Source of the DNA: Rhizobium sp. CIAT894
Lineage (GTDB): Bacteria > Pseudomonadota > Alphaproteobacteria > Rhizobiales > Rhizobiaceae
Assembly (NCBI RefSeq): GCF_000172795.2
Contig: NZ_CP020947.1
Span: 3,165,001-3,229,000 of the forward strand
DNA: 64,000 bases
Reading direction: 5' to 3'
Position numbers and translations under genes: made by a program. Each line of letters starts with the position of its first letter. The stretch's first letter is position 1. Under the pieces are notes generated by a model. It was given only the letters and a program-made list of their open reading frames with translations. It had not been told where the DNA came from and ran no database searches. Below, piece after piece: positions 1 to 9,134 of this stretch.

Positions 1-102
1 GACAATGCCGGCAATGATGACGACGACAATGTGCAGCAGGCCGATTATGACGATGGCGACGATTACAGCGATGACTCGTCCGGCGACGTCACGGATGTGT
101 GA
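1..102 (+). CDS. C-terminal end of an Asp-rich protein (partial)
   Basis: The frame is open from the first base to a TGA at 100-102, so only the last 33 residues of a rightward gene are present. They are dominated by Asp, Asn and Gly (for example QQADYDDGDDYSDD). Such a tail is acidic and probably disordered. No domain is visible and no function can be assigned. It converges on queF, with about 146 bp between them in which I see no clear terminator. Confidence 0.5.
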   Translation, partial: DNAGNDDDDNVQQADYDDGDDYSDDSSGDVTDV

Positions 103-248
103 GAACCAGCGCTGAAGCCTTGACGGCCAGCGGTCGGACAAGGGACAGCGGTTGCCGCACCCTCGCCCGGCCCTTCGCTTGGGCTCAGGGCGTTCGCTGC
201 TGCAATCGATTCACTGGATCGATTGCTCGGGCTGCGCCCGATCGCAGC

Positions 249-716
249 TCACCCACGTCCGCGATAGGTGGGCACACCCTGCTCCGGCAGCCACACCCCT
301 TCCGGCGGCTTGCCCGTCTGCCAGAACACGTCGATCGGAATGCCGCCGCGCGGATACCAGTAGGCGCCGATCCGGAGCCACTTGGGATCGAGCAGTTCGA
401 CGATGCGCTTGGCGATGTAGATCGAGCAATCCTCGTGGAAAGCGCCGTGATTGCGGAAGGAATGCAGAAAGAGCTTCAGCGACTTCGATTCCACCAGCCA
501 TTCGCCCGGAATGTAATCGATGACGATATGAGCGAAATCCGGCTGCCCGGTCATCGGGCAGAGCGAGGTGAATTCCGGCGCGGTGAAGCGCACGACGTAA
601 TCGGTGCCGGCATGGTTGGACGGCACTTTTTCAAGCACCGCCTGCTCCGGCGACTGCGCGGTTTCGGTTTGCTGACCCAGCATCGACAGGCTGGAAACAT
701 CGGTATTCGGCATCAT
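249..716 (-). CDS. queF: NADPH-dependent 7-cyano-7-deazaguanine reductase
   Basis: QueF reduces the nitrile of preQ0 to the amine preQ1 in queuosine tRNA-modification synthesis, in the cytoplasm. The 155-residue protein is the short unimodular type. It has the nucleophilic Cys53 in [11 protein letters not shown], the partner Asp60, the ESKSLK motif (76-81) used for NADPH/substrate binding, and His94-Glu95 in NHGAFHED. Two ATG codons open the gene. The first (716) overlaps the stop of the upstream cation-efflux gene as ATGA, which suggests translational coupling and supports this start. The metal transporter has no obvious functional link to it. Confidence 0.95.
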   Translation of the reverse strand: MMPNTDVSSLSMLGQQTETAQSPEQAVLEKVPSNHAGTDYVVRFTAPEFTSLCPMTGQPDFAHIVIDYIPGEWLVESKSLKLFLHSFRNHGAFHEDCSIYIAKRIVELLDPKWLRIGAYWYPRGGIPIDVFWQTGKPPEGVWLPEQGVPTYRGRG

Positions 717-1627
717 GCCTCCTTGACGACTTTGACGCGGATGCCATGGGCCTTTTCGCCCTCCGGCTCCACATGAATGGCTATTTTGGCGCCCTCATGC
801 ACGGCGCTGATGGCATCCTCAAGGCGGTCGCATATATCATGTGCCTGCCGCACGGACATAGTGCCGGGCACGACCATGTGAAAATCGATGAAGGTAACAG
901 TGCCGGCCCGCCTGGTCTTCAGGTCATGCACGCCGATCGAGCCCGCCGCATGGGTGGCGATCGCCTGTTTGATCGCCTCTTCGTCGCGCGGATCGACCGC
1001 CTGGTCCATCAGCCCGCCGATCGATTGCGAGATTACCTTCCAGCCCTGATAAAGGATGTTGATAGCAACGAGGATGGCGAGCACCGGATCGAAGATCGCA
1101 TAGCCGGTCGCCAGCGCCAGCAGCAGGCCGACGAGCACGCCAACCGACGTGACAACGTCGGACATGATATGCTGCCCGTCCGCCGTCAGCGCCGCCGAGC
1201 GGTGTTTGCGCCCGGTCCGGATCAACAGCCGCGCCCAGACCGCATTGATGACGCCGGCCGCGACATTGATCGCGAGGCCGAGCACCGGCGCATCGAGCAT
1301 GCGCGGTTCGCTGAGATAACCGATCGCCTCGTTGACGATCAGCAGGGCGGCGACGACGATCAACACGCCTTCGGTGACAGCAGACAGATATTCCGCCTTG
1401 TGATGGCCGAAGGGGTGGTCGTGATCGGCCGGCTTCTGCGCGTAGCGGATGACGAAAAAGGCGATGAAGGCGGCAACGACGTTGACCGTTGATTCGAGGC
1501 CGTCCGACAGCAGCGCCACCGACCCGGTGACCCACCAGGCCACCATCTTCAGTCCCATGACGCCGAGCGACAGCGGAATGCCCCACATCGCCAGCTTCCG
1601 AACCGTAAGATCGCCGTTGTCGCTCAT
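713..1627 (-). CDS. Cation diffusion facilitator (CDF) family efflux transporter
   Basis: Inner-membrane divalent-metal/proton antiporter of about 304 residues with six predicted transmembrane helices and a cytoplasmic C-terminal domain. Metal-site candidates are Asp42 in LLSDGLES (helix 2) and His153/Asp157 in QHIMSD (helix 5). A His-rich stretch HDHPFGHH (about 69-76) lies between helices. The ATG at 1627 is preferred over an upstream in-frame start because GCAGGAGGAC lies just before it. The metal (Zn, Fe or Mn) cannot be decided from sequence alone: helix 2 differs from the classic HxxxD zinc pattern, while helix 5 keeps HxxxD. It overlaps queF downstream. Confidence 0.88.
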   Translation of the reverse strand: MSDNGDLTVRKLAMWGIPLSLGVMGLKMVAWWVTGSVALLSDGLESTVNVVAAFIAFFVIRYAQKPADHDHPFGHHKAEYLSAVTEGVLIVVAALLIVNEAIGYLSEPRMLDAPVLGLAINVAAGVINAVWARLLIRTGRKHRSAALTADGQHIMSDVVTSVGVLVGLLLALATGYAIFDPVLAILVAINILYQGWKVISQSIGGLMDQAVDPRDEEAIKQAIATHAAGSIGVHDLKTRRAGTVTFIDFHMVVPGTMSVRQAHDICDRLEDAISAVHEGAKIAIHVEPEGEKAHGIRVKVVKEA

Positions 1628-1816
1628 ATCGTCCTCCTGCGGTTGCGAATGAATTGCAGGGTCCAAGCCATTGAAATGCAAAACCGCCCACGCGAATGTC
1701 GCGCAGGCGGCCCAGTTGAGGGTGATATGGGCGATGATGATGGATTTGTCAAAGGAGAATGCCACTCCGTTCACGGCGTTGCCGCCCCTCGCCGGAAAGC
1801 TGCCTCGCGGCGCGAC

Positions 1817-2488
1817 TCAGCCGATCGGGTCGGAAAGGTCAGCCTGCGGCCAGCGCAGGAGAGCGGCCTGCCCTGCCGGCGTCAGCGCGTAGACGCCCTT
1901 TTCCTGGCGCTCGAACCATCCATAGACGTTGTCGCGCAGGATCGGACCGGCCTTTGATGTCAGCGCCTTCATATCTCGAGGCCTTACGATTCCCCGATCG
2001 AGTGCCGAAGCGCAAAGCAGCGCCTGCTGGCGGTAGGCGGTCATGATCGGCGCCCGCGAGCCGCCGCCAACGGCAGGATCGCCGCGGCGGCGCTGATGCT
2101 CCTTGACGAGGCGCGTGCGCCGCTTCGGATTGGTGCGCGGCATCGGCGAGACGGAACTGACAATGACGCTGACCTCACCGCCGTCGGAGACGCCGAGCAT
2201 GCCGATGCCGAGCCGTCGGCAGAGATCGCGGTAACGTTTATCGGCCTCTCGCCCGCGCCCCTTGGCCGAAACGCGGGCCGCGATCCAGACTTCATCGCTC
2301 ATGGCGGCGCGGTCGACTGCCTGGAGAAGCAGTTCGAGGTTGAAGGAAAGTTTCAGTTCGCAGACCACCACGACCGGCGGCTCGCCCTCGCTCAAGCCGA
2401 CGAGATCGCATCCGGCGACCTCGCCCTTCACGACATAACCGGCCGCCTCAAGGAAGGTTTTGACCGGCAGGTAGAGCGACGTTTCCAC
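1817..2488 (-). CDS. DUF2161 family protein, putative PD-(D/E)XK nuclease-like
   Basis: 223 residues starting at GTG (2488). The N-terminal half resembles a restriction-endonuclease-like fold: an acidic residue in GEVAGCDLVGL (about 22-32) is followed by the CELKL strand (43-47), together giving a D...ExK-type site. The family is annotated as DUF2161/COG5482, putative phosphodiesterase. The C-terminal part (about 150-223) looks like a small winged-helix domain (FERQEKGVYALTPAGQAAL). Substrate and role are unknown. It follows the 2504-2743 gene by 15 bp and is probably co-transcribed with it. Confidence 0.72.
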   Translation of the reverse strand: METSLYLPVKTFLEAAGYVVKGEVAGCDLVGLSEGEPPVVVVCELKLSFNLELLLQAVDRAAMSDEVWIAARVSAKGRGREADKRYRDLCRRLGIGMLGVSDGGEVSVIVSSVSPMPRTNPKRRTRLVKEHQRRRGDPAVGGGSRAPIMTAYRQQALLCASALDRGIVRPRDMKALTSKAGPILRDNVYGWFERQEKGVYALTPAGQAALLRWPQADLSDPIG

Positions 2489-2503
2489 AGTGAAAACGTC
2501 GCC

Positions 2504-2743
2504 TCAGGCAGCGTTGAGATCAGCAATCTCGCCATATCGTGCGAGCAGTCGCGGTGAGGACATGTCGCCGGTTTCTTCGTCGACGATCACGGCATAGGCC
2601 GCCACGCCGACGAACCGCTCAGCCATCGCCGAGGCGATCTTTTCAGCGCTGACGGAATTCGACGCCTGGCGCATTTCGCCGGGCACAAGATTGCCGCGGT
2701 TCTTGCGGTAAGGGAGCACGATGAACTTTTCAGCATTGGCCAC
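2504..2743 (-). CDS. Conserved hypothetical small protein
   Basis: About 79 residues if the GTG at 2743 is used, giving an N terminus xANAEKFIVLPYRKNRGN, which from memory resembles rhizobial homologues. An upstream ATG at 2800 would add 19 residues but has no ribosome-binding site. The sequence is soluble, with no signal peptide, membrane segment or recognised motif. It lies 15 bp upstream of the DUF2161 gene, so the two probably form one transcript. No function is proposed. Confidence 0.55.
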   Translation of the reverse strand: MANAEKFIVLPYRKNRGNLVPGEMRQASNSVSAEKIASAMAERFVGVAAYAVIVDEETGDMSSPRLLARYGEIADLNAA

Positions 2744-2814
2744 GGCGATAATTCCCGGTTGATCGTTCCTGAAATGTTCTGATTTGCCTGATAAAGTCAA
2801 CCGCTGAATGGCCG

Positions 2815-2842
2815 CCGCCCTTCCCGTGACAAGGAAGGGCGG
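2815..2842 (-). terminator. Hairpin downstream of trpE(G)
   Basis: Perfect 10-bp stem (CCGCCCTTCC / GGAAGGGCGG) with an 8-nt loop, 12 nt past the trpE(G) stop. There is no T-run after it on the leftward strand, so it may be an mRNA 3' end-protecting or Rho-assisted structure rather than a strong intrinsic terminator. Confidence 0.5.
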
Positions 2843-2854
2843 GGCGGATAGCCA

Positions 2855-5044
2855 TCAAGCAGCCTTCGTCTTCGCCTTGCGGGCCAGATGCGCCACGACA
2901 TTTTCAATCATCCGCATACCGGCATCGCCGCCGAGCGTCATGATCGATTCCGGATGGAACTGCACTGCGGCGATCGGCTCCTTCTCATGTTCGATGCCCA
3001 TGATCGTACCGTCTTCGCTTTCCGCCGTGATGATGAACTCACGCGGCAGCGTCGAAGGATCGGCGAAGATCGAGTGATAACGGCCGACCGTCACTTCCTT
3101 CGACAGGCCGGAGAAGACGATGCCCGGTTCCAGCACGCGGATGCGCGACGGCTTGCCGTGCATCGGCAGGGCCAGATGGCGCAGTTCCCCGCCATAGGCT
3201 TCAGCGAGCGCCTGCAGGCCGAGGCAGACGCCGAAGATCGGCAGGTTGCGCGCCCGCGCCTTCTTGATCGTCGCCTTGCAGTCGAAATCCTTGGGCGTTC
3301 CGGGTCCCGGCGACAGCACGACGAGGTCAGGATTCAGCCGGTCGAAGATCTCTTCCGGCACCGGCGTGCGCACGGTCGAAACCGTCGCCCCGGTCTGGCG
3401 GAAATAATTGGCGAGCGTGTGAACGAAGCTGTCCTCATGATCGATCAACAGGATGCTGACACCCTTGCCGACGCTTGCGACGTCGCGCTGGATCTTGCCG
3501 GAATTGCCCGTTTTGGCATCGCGGATGGCGGAAAGCATGGCGGAGGCCTTCAATTCTGTTTCGGCTTCTTCTTCCTCTGGAATGGAATCGTTGAGCAGCG
3601 TCGCGCCGGCGCGCACCTCGGCGATGCCGTCCTTGATGCGCACGGTGCGCAGCGTCAGGCCGGTATTCATATCGCCGTTGAAGCCGACCATGCCGATCGC
3701 CCCACCATACCATGCGCGCGGGCTCTTTTCATGGCTCTCGATGAAGCGCATCGCCCAGAGCTTCGGTGCGCCGGTGACGGTGACGGCCCAGGCGTGGCTG
3801 AGGAAACCGTCGAAGGCATCCATATCGTCGCGCAACCGCCCTTCGATGTGGTCGACCGTATGGATCAGGCGCGAATACATCTCGATCTGCCGGCGGCCGA
3901 TCACCTTGACCGAGCCGGGTTCGCAAACGCGGCTCTTGTCGTTGCGGTCGACGTCCGAACACATGGTCAGCTCGGATTCGTCCTTCTTGGAATTCAAAAG
4001 CTTCAGGATCTGCTCGCTGTCGGCGATCGGATCGTCGCCGCGTTTGATCGTGCCCGAAATCGGGCAGGTCTCGATGCGGCGGCCGGACACGCGCACGAAC
4101 ATTTCGGGCGATGCGCCGACCAGATATTCCTGGTTGCCGAGATTGATGAAGAAGGAATAGGGCGACGGGTTGATCGCCTTCAGCCGCCTGGAAATGTCGG
4201 AAGGCTTGCTGTCGCAGCGCTCCATGAATTTCTGCCCCGGCACGACTTCGAAGAGGTCGCCCTTGCGGAAACTTTCCTTCGCCTTGGTCACGAGCTCGGC
4301 ATATTCGCCCGGCCGGTGATCGCTCTTCGGCGGAATGGAATCGGTGTGTTTGAAGGGTTCCGGCGCGATATCGCCTGCCTTGCCCTCGGTCGACACGCCG
4401 CCCTTTTCGAAATCGTAACGGTCGACCCAGGCCTTGGCGGCGTAATTGTCGACCACGAGGATCTCGTCCGGCAGGTAGAGCACCATATCGCGCTGGTCCG
4501 AGGGCCGCGTCAGCGTCAGATTGATCGCGTCGAACTGAAAGGCAATGTCGTAGCCGAAGGCGCCATAAAGCCCGAGGCTCGCATCCGCCTGCGAATAGAA
4601 GAGGTCGGTCACGGCGCGCAGCACGGTGAAAACCGTCGGCATCTTCGAGCGCTCTTCCTCGGTGAATACCCGGTCCGGCTTCTTGACCGAAAGATCGAGG
4701 CGGCGGGCGGAGGAAGCGCCGAGCACGAGCTCGGGCACCGTCTTCAGCCGCTCGGCCACAAAGCCGAGGATGACCTCGCCGCGTTCATTATAGGCTTCGA
4801 TCCAGACGTCGCGCCCGAAGGAGGAGATGCCGAGCGGCGGATCGACGACGGCGGTATCCCAGCGCGTATAACGTCCAGGATATTCGTAGTTCGACGAGAA
4901 CACAGCGCCGCGGCGTTCGTCGAGCTTGTCGATATAGGAAGAGACCGCATCGCCGTAGGGGATTGCCCGCCGCTGCCGCGTGACGGATATGCCGCCCTTG
5001 GTCTCGTAGATTTCTGCACCATCATCCCGCAGGATCGTTACCAT
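2855..5044 (-). CDS. trpE: Anthranilate synthase, fused components I and II, TrpE(G)
   Basis: Catalyses chorismate plus glutamine to anthranilate, the first step of tryptophan synthesis. The 729-residue chain joins a chorismate-binding TrpE half (about 1-520) to a glutamine amidotransferase TrpG half (about 530-729). The TrpE half has PISGTIKRG, the [11 protein letters not shown] stretch and the GGAIG motif. The amidotransferase half has the nucleophile Cys in GVCLGLQAL and the His-Glu pair in QFHPES. The fused form is characteristic of rhizobia and relatives. The ATG at 5044 follows CGGAGTGG. It is preceded by the trpL attenuator (5091-5205), so expression should fall when charged tRNA-Trp is plentiful. 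Confidence 0.97.
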   Translation of the reverse strand: MVTILRDDGAEIYETKGGISVTRQRRAIPYGDAVSSYIDKLDERRGAVFSSNYEYPGRYTRWDTAVVDPPLGISSFGRDVWIEAYNERGEVILGFVAERLKTVPELVLGASSARRLDLSVKKPDRVFTEEERSKMPTVFTVLRAVTDLFYSQADASLGLYGAFGYDIAFQFDAINLTLTRPSDQRDMVLYLPDEILVVDNYAAKAWVDRYDFEKGGVSTEGKAGDIAPEPFKHTDSIPPKSDHRPGEYAELVTKAKESFRKGDLFEVVPGQKFMERCDSKPSDISRRLKAINPSPYSFFINLGNQEYLVGASPEMFVRVSGRRIETCPISGTIKRGDDPIADSEQILKLLNSKKDESELTMCSDVDRNDKSRVCEPGSVKVIGRRQIEMYSRLIHTVDHIEGRLRDDMDAFDGFLSHAWAVTVTGAPKLWAMRFIESHEKSPRAWYGGAIGMVGFNGDMNTGLTLRTVRIKDGIAEVRAGATLLNDSIPEEEEAETELKASAMLSAIRDAKTGNSGKIQRDVASVGKGVSILLIDHEDSFVHTLANYFRQTGATVSTVRTPVPEEIFDRLNPDLVVLSPGPGTPKDFDCKATIKKARARNLPIFGVCLGLQALAEAYGGELRHLALPMHGKPSRIRVLEPGIVFSGLSKEVTVGRYHSIFADPSTLPREFIITAESEDGTIMGIEHEKEPIAAVQFHPESIMTLGGDAGMRMIENVVAHLARKAKTKAA

Positions 5045-5090
5045 TGTTCCACTCCGTTATCGGGGCCCGGACGACAGGCGGCGATAAAAC

Positions 5091-5120
5091 AAAAAAGCCG
5101 CCTCGAAGTTTCGGGCGGCT
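5091..5120 (-). terminator. trp attenuator terminator
   Basis: Read leftward, AGCCGCC and GGCGGCT form a 7-bp stem around an 11-nt loop, followed directly by six T residues and more T-rich sequence. It lies between trpL and trpE(G). The left arm can pair instead with GGCGGC at 5155-5160, immediately after the trpL stop, giving the antiterminator. This is the expected switch of ribosome-mediated attenuation. Confidence 0.9.
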
Positions 5121-5160
5121 CACTCGTCGTCGTCTTTGGACACGATTGGTCGAGGCCGCC

Positions 5161-5205
5161 TTAGCGAGCCCACCACCAAACAGCAATGTTCAAGGACTTG
5201 ATCAT
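5161..5205 (-). CDS. trpL: trp leader peptide
   Basis: 14-residue peptide MIKSLNIAVWWWAR with three consecutive Trp codons just before its stop, followed by the attenuator stem-loops. Ribosome stalling at the Trp codons when Trp-tRNA is scarce should favour the 2:3 antiterminator and let transcription reach trpE(G). The S. meliloti homologue ends in the same WWWAR and has been reported to act in trans as a peptide, with its attenuated RNA acting as a small RNA. Whether that holds here is inference. Confidence 0.95.
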   Translation of the reverse strand: MIKSLNIAVWWWAR

Positions 5206-5211
5206 GGAAAA

Positions 5212-5240
5212 TTGTTAGCCTGAGATCGGCCATTGCGCAA
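5212..5240 (-). promoter_or_regulatory. Candidate trpL promoter, leaderless start
   Basis: Leftward -35 TTGCGC (5235-5240), a 17-bp spacer, and -10 TAACAA (5212-5217). Only six bases separate the -10 box from the trpL ATG (5205), so transcription should start at or next to the A of the ATG. No Shine-Dalgarno is possible. A leaderless trpL mRNA has been described in S. meliloti. Confidence 0.7.
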
Positions 5241-5257
5241 GAGGCGATCGCGGGAAT

Positions 5258-5284
5258 GAAAGGGGCAGCCCGAAAGCCGCCCCT
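5258..5284 (-). terminator. Possible terminator of the haem receptor gene
   Basis: AGGGGC and GCCCCT pair around a 12-nt loop 30 bp past the receptor stop, followed by TTTCATT on the leftward strand. It is a weak intrinsic terminator that would insulate the trpL promoter immediately downstream. Confidence 0.45.
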
Positions 5285-5313
5285 GCCCCCAACCTTGAAC
5301 GCGTAATCCGTAA

Positions 5314-7572
5314 TCAGAACGTCTTGGTGAGCGAGACCTTGAAGGTACGGCCCGGCTCGGAATACCACTCCCGCGGCTGCGACGCCGTCGCCGAGCTGAG
5401 ATTGACGTCGCGCACGGCGAGCGCGTTGTAGTGCTCCTGGTCGAAGATGTTGTAGACCCCGGCTTGAACGCGCAGGCCCGGCAGCTGTTCCGGCGTCCAC
5501 CAGCCGGTCAGGTCGACGATGGCATAGCCGGGCGCATCGAAGGTCGTGTCGGCGGTGTTGGTGATTGGTGTATCGAGGTGGTCGGTCAGCATACCGGCTG
5601 AAAGCGTCGAGGAAAGATCGAAGCCGAAGGTCTCATTGCTCCAGCCGCCGCCGACGATCGCCTTGAACGGCGCCACCGAGCGCAGGCGCTGGGTGGTCTC
5701 TTCGTTCCTGCCATAGGCATAGGCAAGCGAAGTATGCAGATTGATACCGTTGCCGAAGGTCTTTGCTGCACTGACTTCAATGCCGGAGATCGTGGCTGCA
5801 GCCACGTTCGTGTAATTGAACTCCGTGAAGCCGGTCGAGTCGACGCTCGTCACCGTCTCGATGAAGTTCTGATAACGGGTATGGAAAGCCGCGACCCTGC
5901 CGGTAAAATCGCCCGTGTCGAAATTGGCGCCGACTTCGATGCCGCGACCGATTTCCGGTTCCAGATCAGGATTGCCGAGCTGGGCGTAGCGGCCCGTAGG
6001 GTTGTAGAAGCGGCTGTAAAGCTCGTCGACGGTGGGCGCACGGAAGCCGACCGCGAGCTGCATATAGAGCTCTATATCAGGCGTCAGGTCGTATGTCGCA
6101 AGGATCTTCGGCGACATGGCGGCTTCCGTCCGCTCGCGAAGATCGCCGAAACGGGTAAGGCCGGTATTGTTGGCAAAACCGCCGCCGGTCGTGGGATCGT
6201 AGTTGAACCAATCGAAGCGGAAGCCGGGCGTCAGCGTGAAGCCGGTATTGCCGATCTCGATCTTGTCTTCGACCACTAGCCCAAGGTTCTGGCTGTCCAC
6301 ATTGGGCACTTCCGCCTGATTGTTCAGCGACGGGCAAGTCGTCGACGTGGGGCACAGAGCCCAGCTATATTGGCTCCAGCTGGAGACGCCGACATCGAGG
6401 CCGACGCGAACCGAGTGGCTGAGGCCGGAATATTCGAAATCCTTCGTCGCGGTGCCGCTGAAGCCCCAGGTTTCGTTTTCGACCTCGTTGTTGCGGCCAT
6501 AGGCAACATTGGCGGTCGTACGGCCCCCGCTGCCGGCTTCCTTCTTCAAATCCTGCCAATAAAGGGTGGCGCGCGCACTGCTGAAGAAGGCGTCGGAAGA
6601 CTGCGCTTCATAATCGTAGTCGAGCGATACACGATCGCGGTCACGCAGTTCGCGGCCGTCATAATTGTCGATCATGAAGTTACGAGGGCTGGTTCCCCCC
6701 TGAAGGTGGCGCAGGTCGGTTTCAAGGTCCCGGCGGAACCGTTCCGCAGTCAAGCCGATGCGATGGCCGCCTTCCAGCTCCTGACGCAGTTTGAAGAGCA
6801 GGTTGTTCTGATCGAAGTCAGCCGGATTCGCCTCTGTGCGGAAACGACCGTAAACGTCATTATTGCCCATGTTCGCCCGCTCATGGCCTTTGCGGTAGCC
6901 GCCCTGGAACAGGATCGAGGTACCACCGATCTTCTTGGCAGCCGCGGCTGAGCCGGAAAGGCTCCTGTCTTCGCTGTCATAGGTCGACTTGACGATCGCG
7001 CCCCAATCGCGGCCTTCAGGAATGAGATCCTCCGGTTCCAAGGTATTGAGAACGATGGCGCCGCCGAGCATGCCCGAACCGCCCTTGCTCGAATCCGCGC
7101 CGCGCACGATATCGAGCGAGGACAATGAGTCGAAATCGAAGGTGTCGCCGCCGCCATTGGCGTTAGCAGGCGCAAAAGCACCCTGGCGCGAGCTGTTCGA
7201 AATATAAGGGATCGGAATGCCGTCGATGGTGGTCAGGATGCGAGCACCGGAAAGGCCGCGCAGGTTGAAGCCTGCGTCGCCTCGCGAATAGTTCACGCCC
7301 GCATCGACGCTACGGCCGATATCGTCGTAATTGGTGACCTGCTTCTCTTCCAGTTGCTTCTGGGTGATCTCCGTCGCCAGCGGCGTATCGGCGACGCTGC
7401 CCGGCGCCACGCGTTTGCCCTTGACGACGATCTTCTGCAGGACGGTGCTGTCCTCCGTCGTCGCTTGCGGCGTGGTTGCCGCAGCGCTTTGCGCGAAAGA
7501 CTGCGAAACAGGAAGAACAACTGCGGCTGCCGTGCAGACCAATAGAACCGAGCGCCAATACCGGACGATCAT
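5314..7572 (-). CDS. shmR: TonB-dependent haem/haemoglobin receptor
   Basis: Outer-membrane gated beta-barrel that imports haem using TonB energy. The 752 residues begin with a signal peptide (cleavage near SQSFA-QS). A plug domain (about 40-190) has TonB-box-like IVVKGKR and DIVRGADSSKGG. The barrel ends in the terminal Phe (SLTKTF) typical of outer-membrane proteins. The FRAP motif (VGFRAPTVDELY) followed by GNPDLEP, the NPNL-type box, are hallmarks of haem receptors. Position beside trpE(G) matches S. meliloti, where the haemin receptor ShmR neighbours trpE. A candidate RirA (IRO) box lies upstream at 7696, which would give iron repression. Confidence 0.9.
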   Translation of the reverse strand: MIVRYWRSVLLVCTAAAVVLPVSQSFAQSAAATTPQATTEDSTVLQKIVVKGKRVAPGSVADTPLATEITQKQLEEKQVTNYDDIGRSVDAGVNYSRGDAGFNLRGLSGARILTTIDGIPIPYISNSSRQGAFAPANANGGGDTFDFDSLSSLDIVRGADSSKGGSGMLGGAIVLNTLEPEDLIPEGRDWGAIVKSTYDSEDRSLSGSAAAAKKIGGTSILFQGGYRKGHERANMGNNDVYGRFRTEANPADFDQNNLLFKLRQELEGGHRIGLTAERFRRDLETDLRHLQGGTSPRNFMIDNYDGRELRDRDRVSLDYDYEAQSSDAFFSSARATLYWQDLKKEAGSGGRTTANVAYGRNNEVENETWGFSGTATKDFEYSGLSHSVRVGLDVGVSSWSQYSWALCPTSTTCPSLNNQAEVPNVDSQNLGLVVEDKIEIGNTGFTLTPGFRFDWFNYDPTTGGGFANNTGLTRFGDLRERTEAAMSPKILATYDLTPDIELYMQLAVGFRAPTVDELYSRFYNPTGRYAQLGNPDLEPEIGRGIEVGANFDTGDFTGRVAAFHTRYQNFIETVTSVDSTGFTEFNYTNVAAATISGIEVSAAKTFGNGINLHTSLAYAYGRNEETTQRLRSVAPFKAIVGGGWSNETFGFDLSSTLSAGMLTDHLDTPITNTADTTFDAPGYAIVDLTGWWTPEQLPGLRVQAGVYNIFDQEHYNALAVRDVNLSSATASQPREWYSEPGRTFKVSLTKTF

Positions 7573-7695
7573 AACCTACCCTCTCATGATGATTACCGGG
7601 CTGGCTGGTCGTGGCGCGTCGAACGCTCGAGGGGCTGGCTGGGCTTTGCGGATGAAGACGCGGAATTTCGCCTTCTTTTCGCCGCATAAAAAACA

Positions 7696-7710
7696 TGAGT
7701 TGATATGTCA
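7696..7710 (-). promoter_or_regulatory. Candidate IRO box (RirA operator)
   Basis: TGAGTTGATATGTCA matches the IRO consensus TGA-N9-TCA that rhizobial RirA uses to repress iron-uptake genes. It is 123 bp upstream of the haem receptor start. The element is symmetric, so it could also act on the divergent extensin-like gene. Confidence 0.6.
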
Positions 7711-7730
7711 AGATAATGCGGAAACTTATG

Positions 7731-7744
7731 TTGAATATATTCAA
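7731..7744. promoter_or_regulatory. Perfect AT-rich palindrome between shmR and extensin gene
   Basis: TTGAATATATTCAA is a perfect 14-bp palindrome 20 bp from the IRO box and 75 bp before the extensin-like start. It could be a second operator in this divergent region. No regulator is known. Confidence 0.35.
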
Positions 7745-7819
7745 GTTTTAATGATCTTTGCGGGCGTTGCGCAATTGCAACGAAAACCGCCACAATGCGT
7801 TATATCTTGCGCTATCGAC

Positions 7820-8815
7820 ATGACGGAACCGGATGCGTTGAGAACACTTTCGATACTGGCAATCCTCGCCGCTACCGCCTTTCTTACCGGCGCCCGCCTG
7901 CCCCCGCATGGCCCCTTACCCCAACCTCGACCCGACGCCGGGGAGATGACAGCTCCCGCCCCGCTTCCTGATAAGACTGAACCGCCTGCGCCGGTTGATG
8001 TACCGGCACCTCAGCCAAAACCTGACGTGAAAGAGCCGACGACACCCGCGCCCGACCAGCCGACGGCGCCCCCAACCGAACCGACAAAGCCCGAACCAGC
8101 AAAACCCGAACGGGCAAAGCCGGAGCCGTCAGAACCGGTGCAGGGCCCGCCGCTGCCGCCGGGCGGGGTCTCAAGCCCGCAGACACCGGTGGAAGAAAAC
8201 AAGCCGCCTGCCGAACAGACGCTCGAAGAGCAACATCTGACGATCGAACCCGAAAGTGACGCGGAACACGCCGAATGCACCGCCGCACTCCAGGCCTTGG
8301 GTGTCATCTTCAAGGAAGCGCCGCGCATCGACGATGGCAACGGCTGCGGTATCGACAAGCCGATCACCGTCTCCGAAGCCCTACCCGGCATCAAACTGAA
8401 GCCTGAAGCGACGATGCGCTGCCCGGCCGCACTTGCCCTTGCCCGCTGGATGAAGGAAAGCGTTATTCCGGCGGCCTCGGCCGCCCTGCCGGAACAGGGC
8501 CGCATCACCACAGTCAACCAGGCAACGTCCTATATGTGCCGCCTGCGCAACAGCGCCGAAACAGGCAAGATCTCCGAACATGCCCGCGGCAACGCCATCG
8601 ATATCACAAGCTTCCATTTCGAAAAGGGCGAGGATGTCGCTGTCCGCTCCCGCCGCGAGGATCCGACGCTGACCGGCGCCTTCCAGCGCACCGTCAGCGC
8701 CGCCGGCTGCCTTTATTTCACCACCGTCCTCGACCCCGAAAGCGACGCCGCCCATGAAACCCATTTCCATCTCGACGTCATCGAGCGAAAGGGCGGCTAT
8801 CGCTATTGCCATTGA
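7820..8815 (+). CDS. Extensin-like C-terminal domain protein, Pro-rich
   Basis: 331 residues, probably secreted or membrane-anchored. An N-terminal hydrophobic segment (about 10-27, LSILAILAATAFLTGA) is followed by a Pro/Lys/Glu-rich linker (about 30-140, with repeated KPEPAKPE-like units) that could span the periplasm or wall. The C-terminal extensin_C domain (about 155-331) contains QATSYMCRLRN, HARGNAIDI and a final THFHLDV, a His/Asp arrangement like that of zinc-dependent peptidoglycan peptidase folds. Enzymatic activity is not established for the family. Start uncertain: the ATG at 7820 has no clear ribosome-binding site. Confidence 0.8.
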   Translation: MTEPDALRTLSILAILAATAFLTGARLPPHGPLPQPRPDAGEMTAPAPLPDKTEPPAPVDVPAPQPKPDVKEPTTPAPDQPTAPPTEPTKPEPAKPERAKPEPSEPVQGPPLPPGGVSSPQTPVEENKPPAEQTLEEQHLTIEPESDAEHAECTAALQALGVIFKEAPRIDDGNGCGIDKPITVSEALPGIKLKPEATMRCPAALALARWMKESVIPAASAALPEQGRITTVNQATSYMCRLRNSAETGKISEHARGNAIDITSFHFEKGEDVAVRSRREDPTLTGAFQRTVSAAGCLYFTTVLDPESDAAHETHFHLDVIERKGGYRYCH

Positions 8816-8903
8816 TCATTCCGTGGCTGCGATCCCCGCTTGAATCGTGCAGCGAAATACCCAAATCAAAGCTGCAGAATGTCAGGGGAAGGGTTCGTCG
8901 CGT

Positions 8904-9134
8904 ATGAAGATCATCGCATGTTACGCGATCTTGGCTCTCTTTTTCCTGGGCATTGGATTCGTTTTTACCGGCAAACTGCATTGGTTTCTTGCCGTCGGGA
9001 TGCTGCTCACAGGCACATTGGAACGGCTTGTCCTCTGGATGCTCATAGGCCCCGAACAAGAGAAAAACCATCGTCTCCGTCTATTGAGACAACCAGCCAA
9101 GTCATCCCCGGATCAGAACAGCCCCTCGATATAA
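8904..9134 (+). CDS. Small two-helix membrane protein
   Basis: 76 residues starting at ATG 8904, preceded by AGGGGAAGGG, which favours this start over an upstream in-frame ATG. Two hydrophobic segments (about 2-20 and 25-45) are followed by a charged C terminus. No family recognised. Its last 22 bases overlap the 3' end of fhs on the other strand, so the extreme C terminus may not be under independent selection. Coding status is moderately supported by the ribosome-binding site and hydrophobic pattern. Confidence 0.5.
   Translation: MKIIACYAILALFFLGIGFVFTGKLHWFLAVGMLLTGTLERLVLWMLIGPEQEKNHRLRLLRQPAKSSPDQNSPSI

Noticed and set aside
1628-1816. Possible Mur/Fur-type metal box (TGC-N9-GCA) before the cation-efflux gene
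   Set aside because: The palindrome is too short and I could not recall a reliable consensus that it matches. It also overlaps the ribosome-binding region.
2888-5164. Long rightward open frame opposite trpE(G)
   Set aside because: It is antisense to a clear gene, His/Arg-rich and without family resemblance; a codon-bias shadow common in high-GC DNA.
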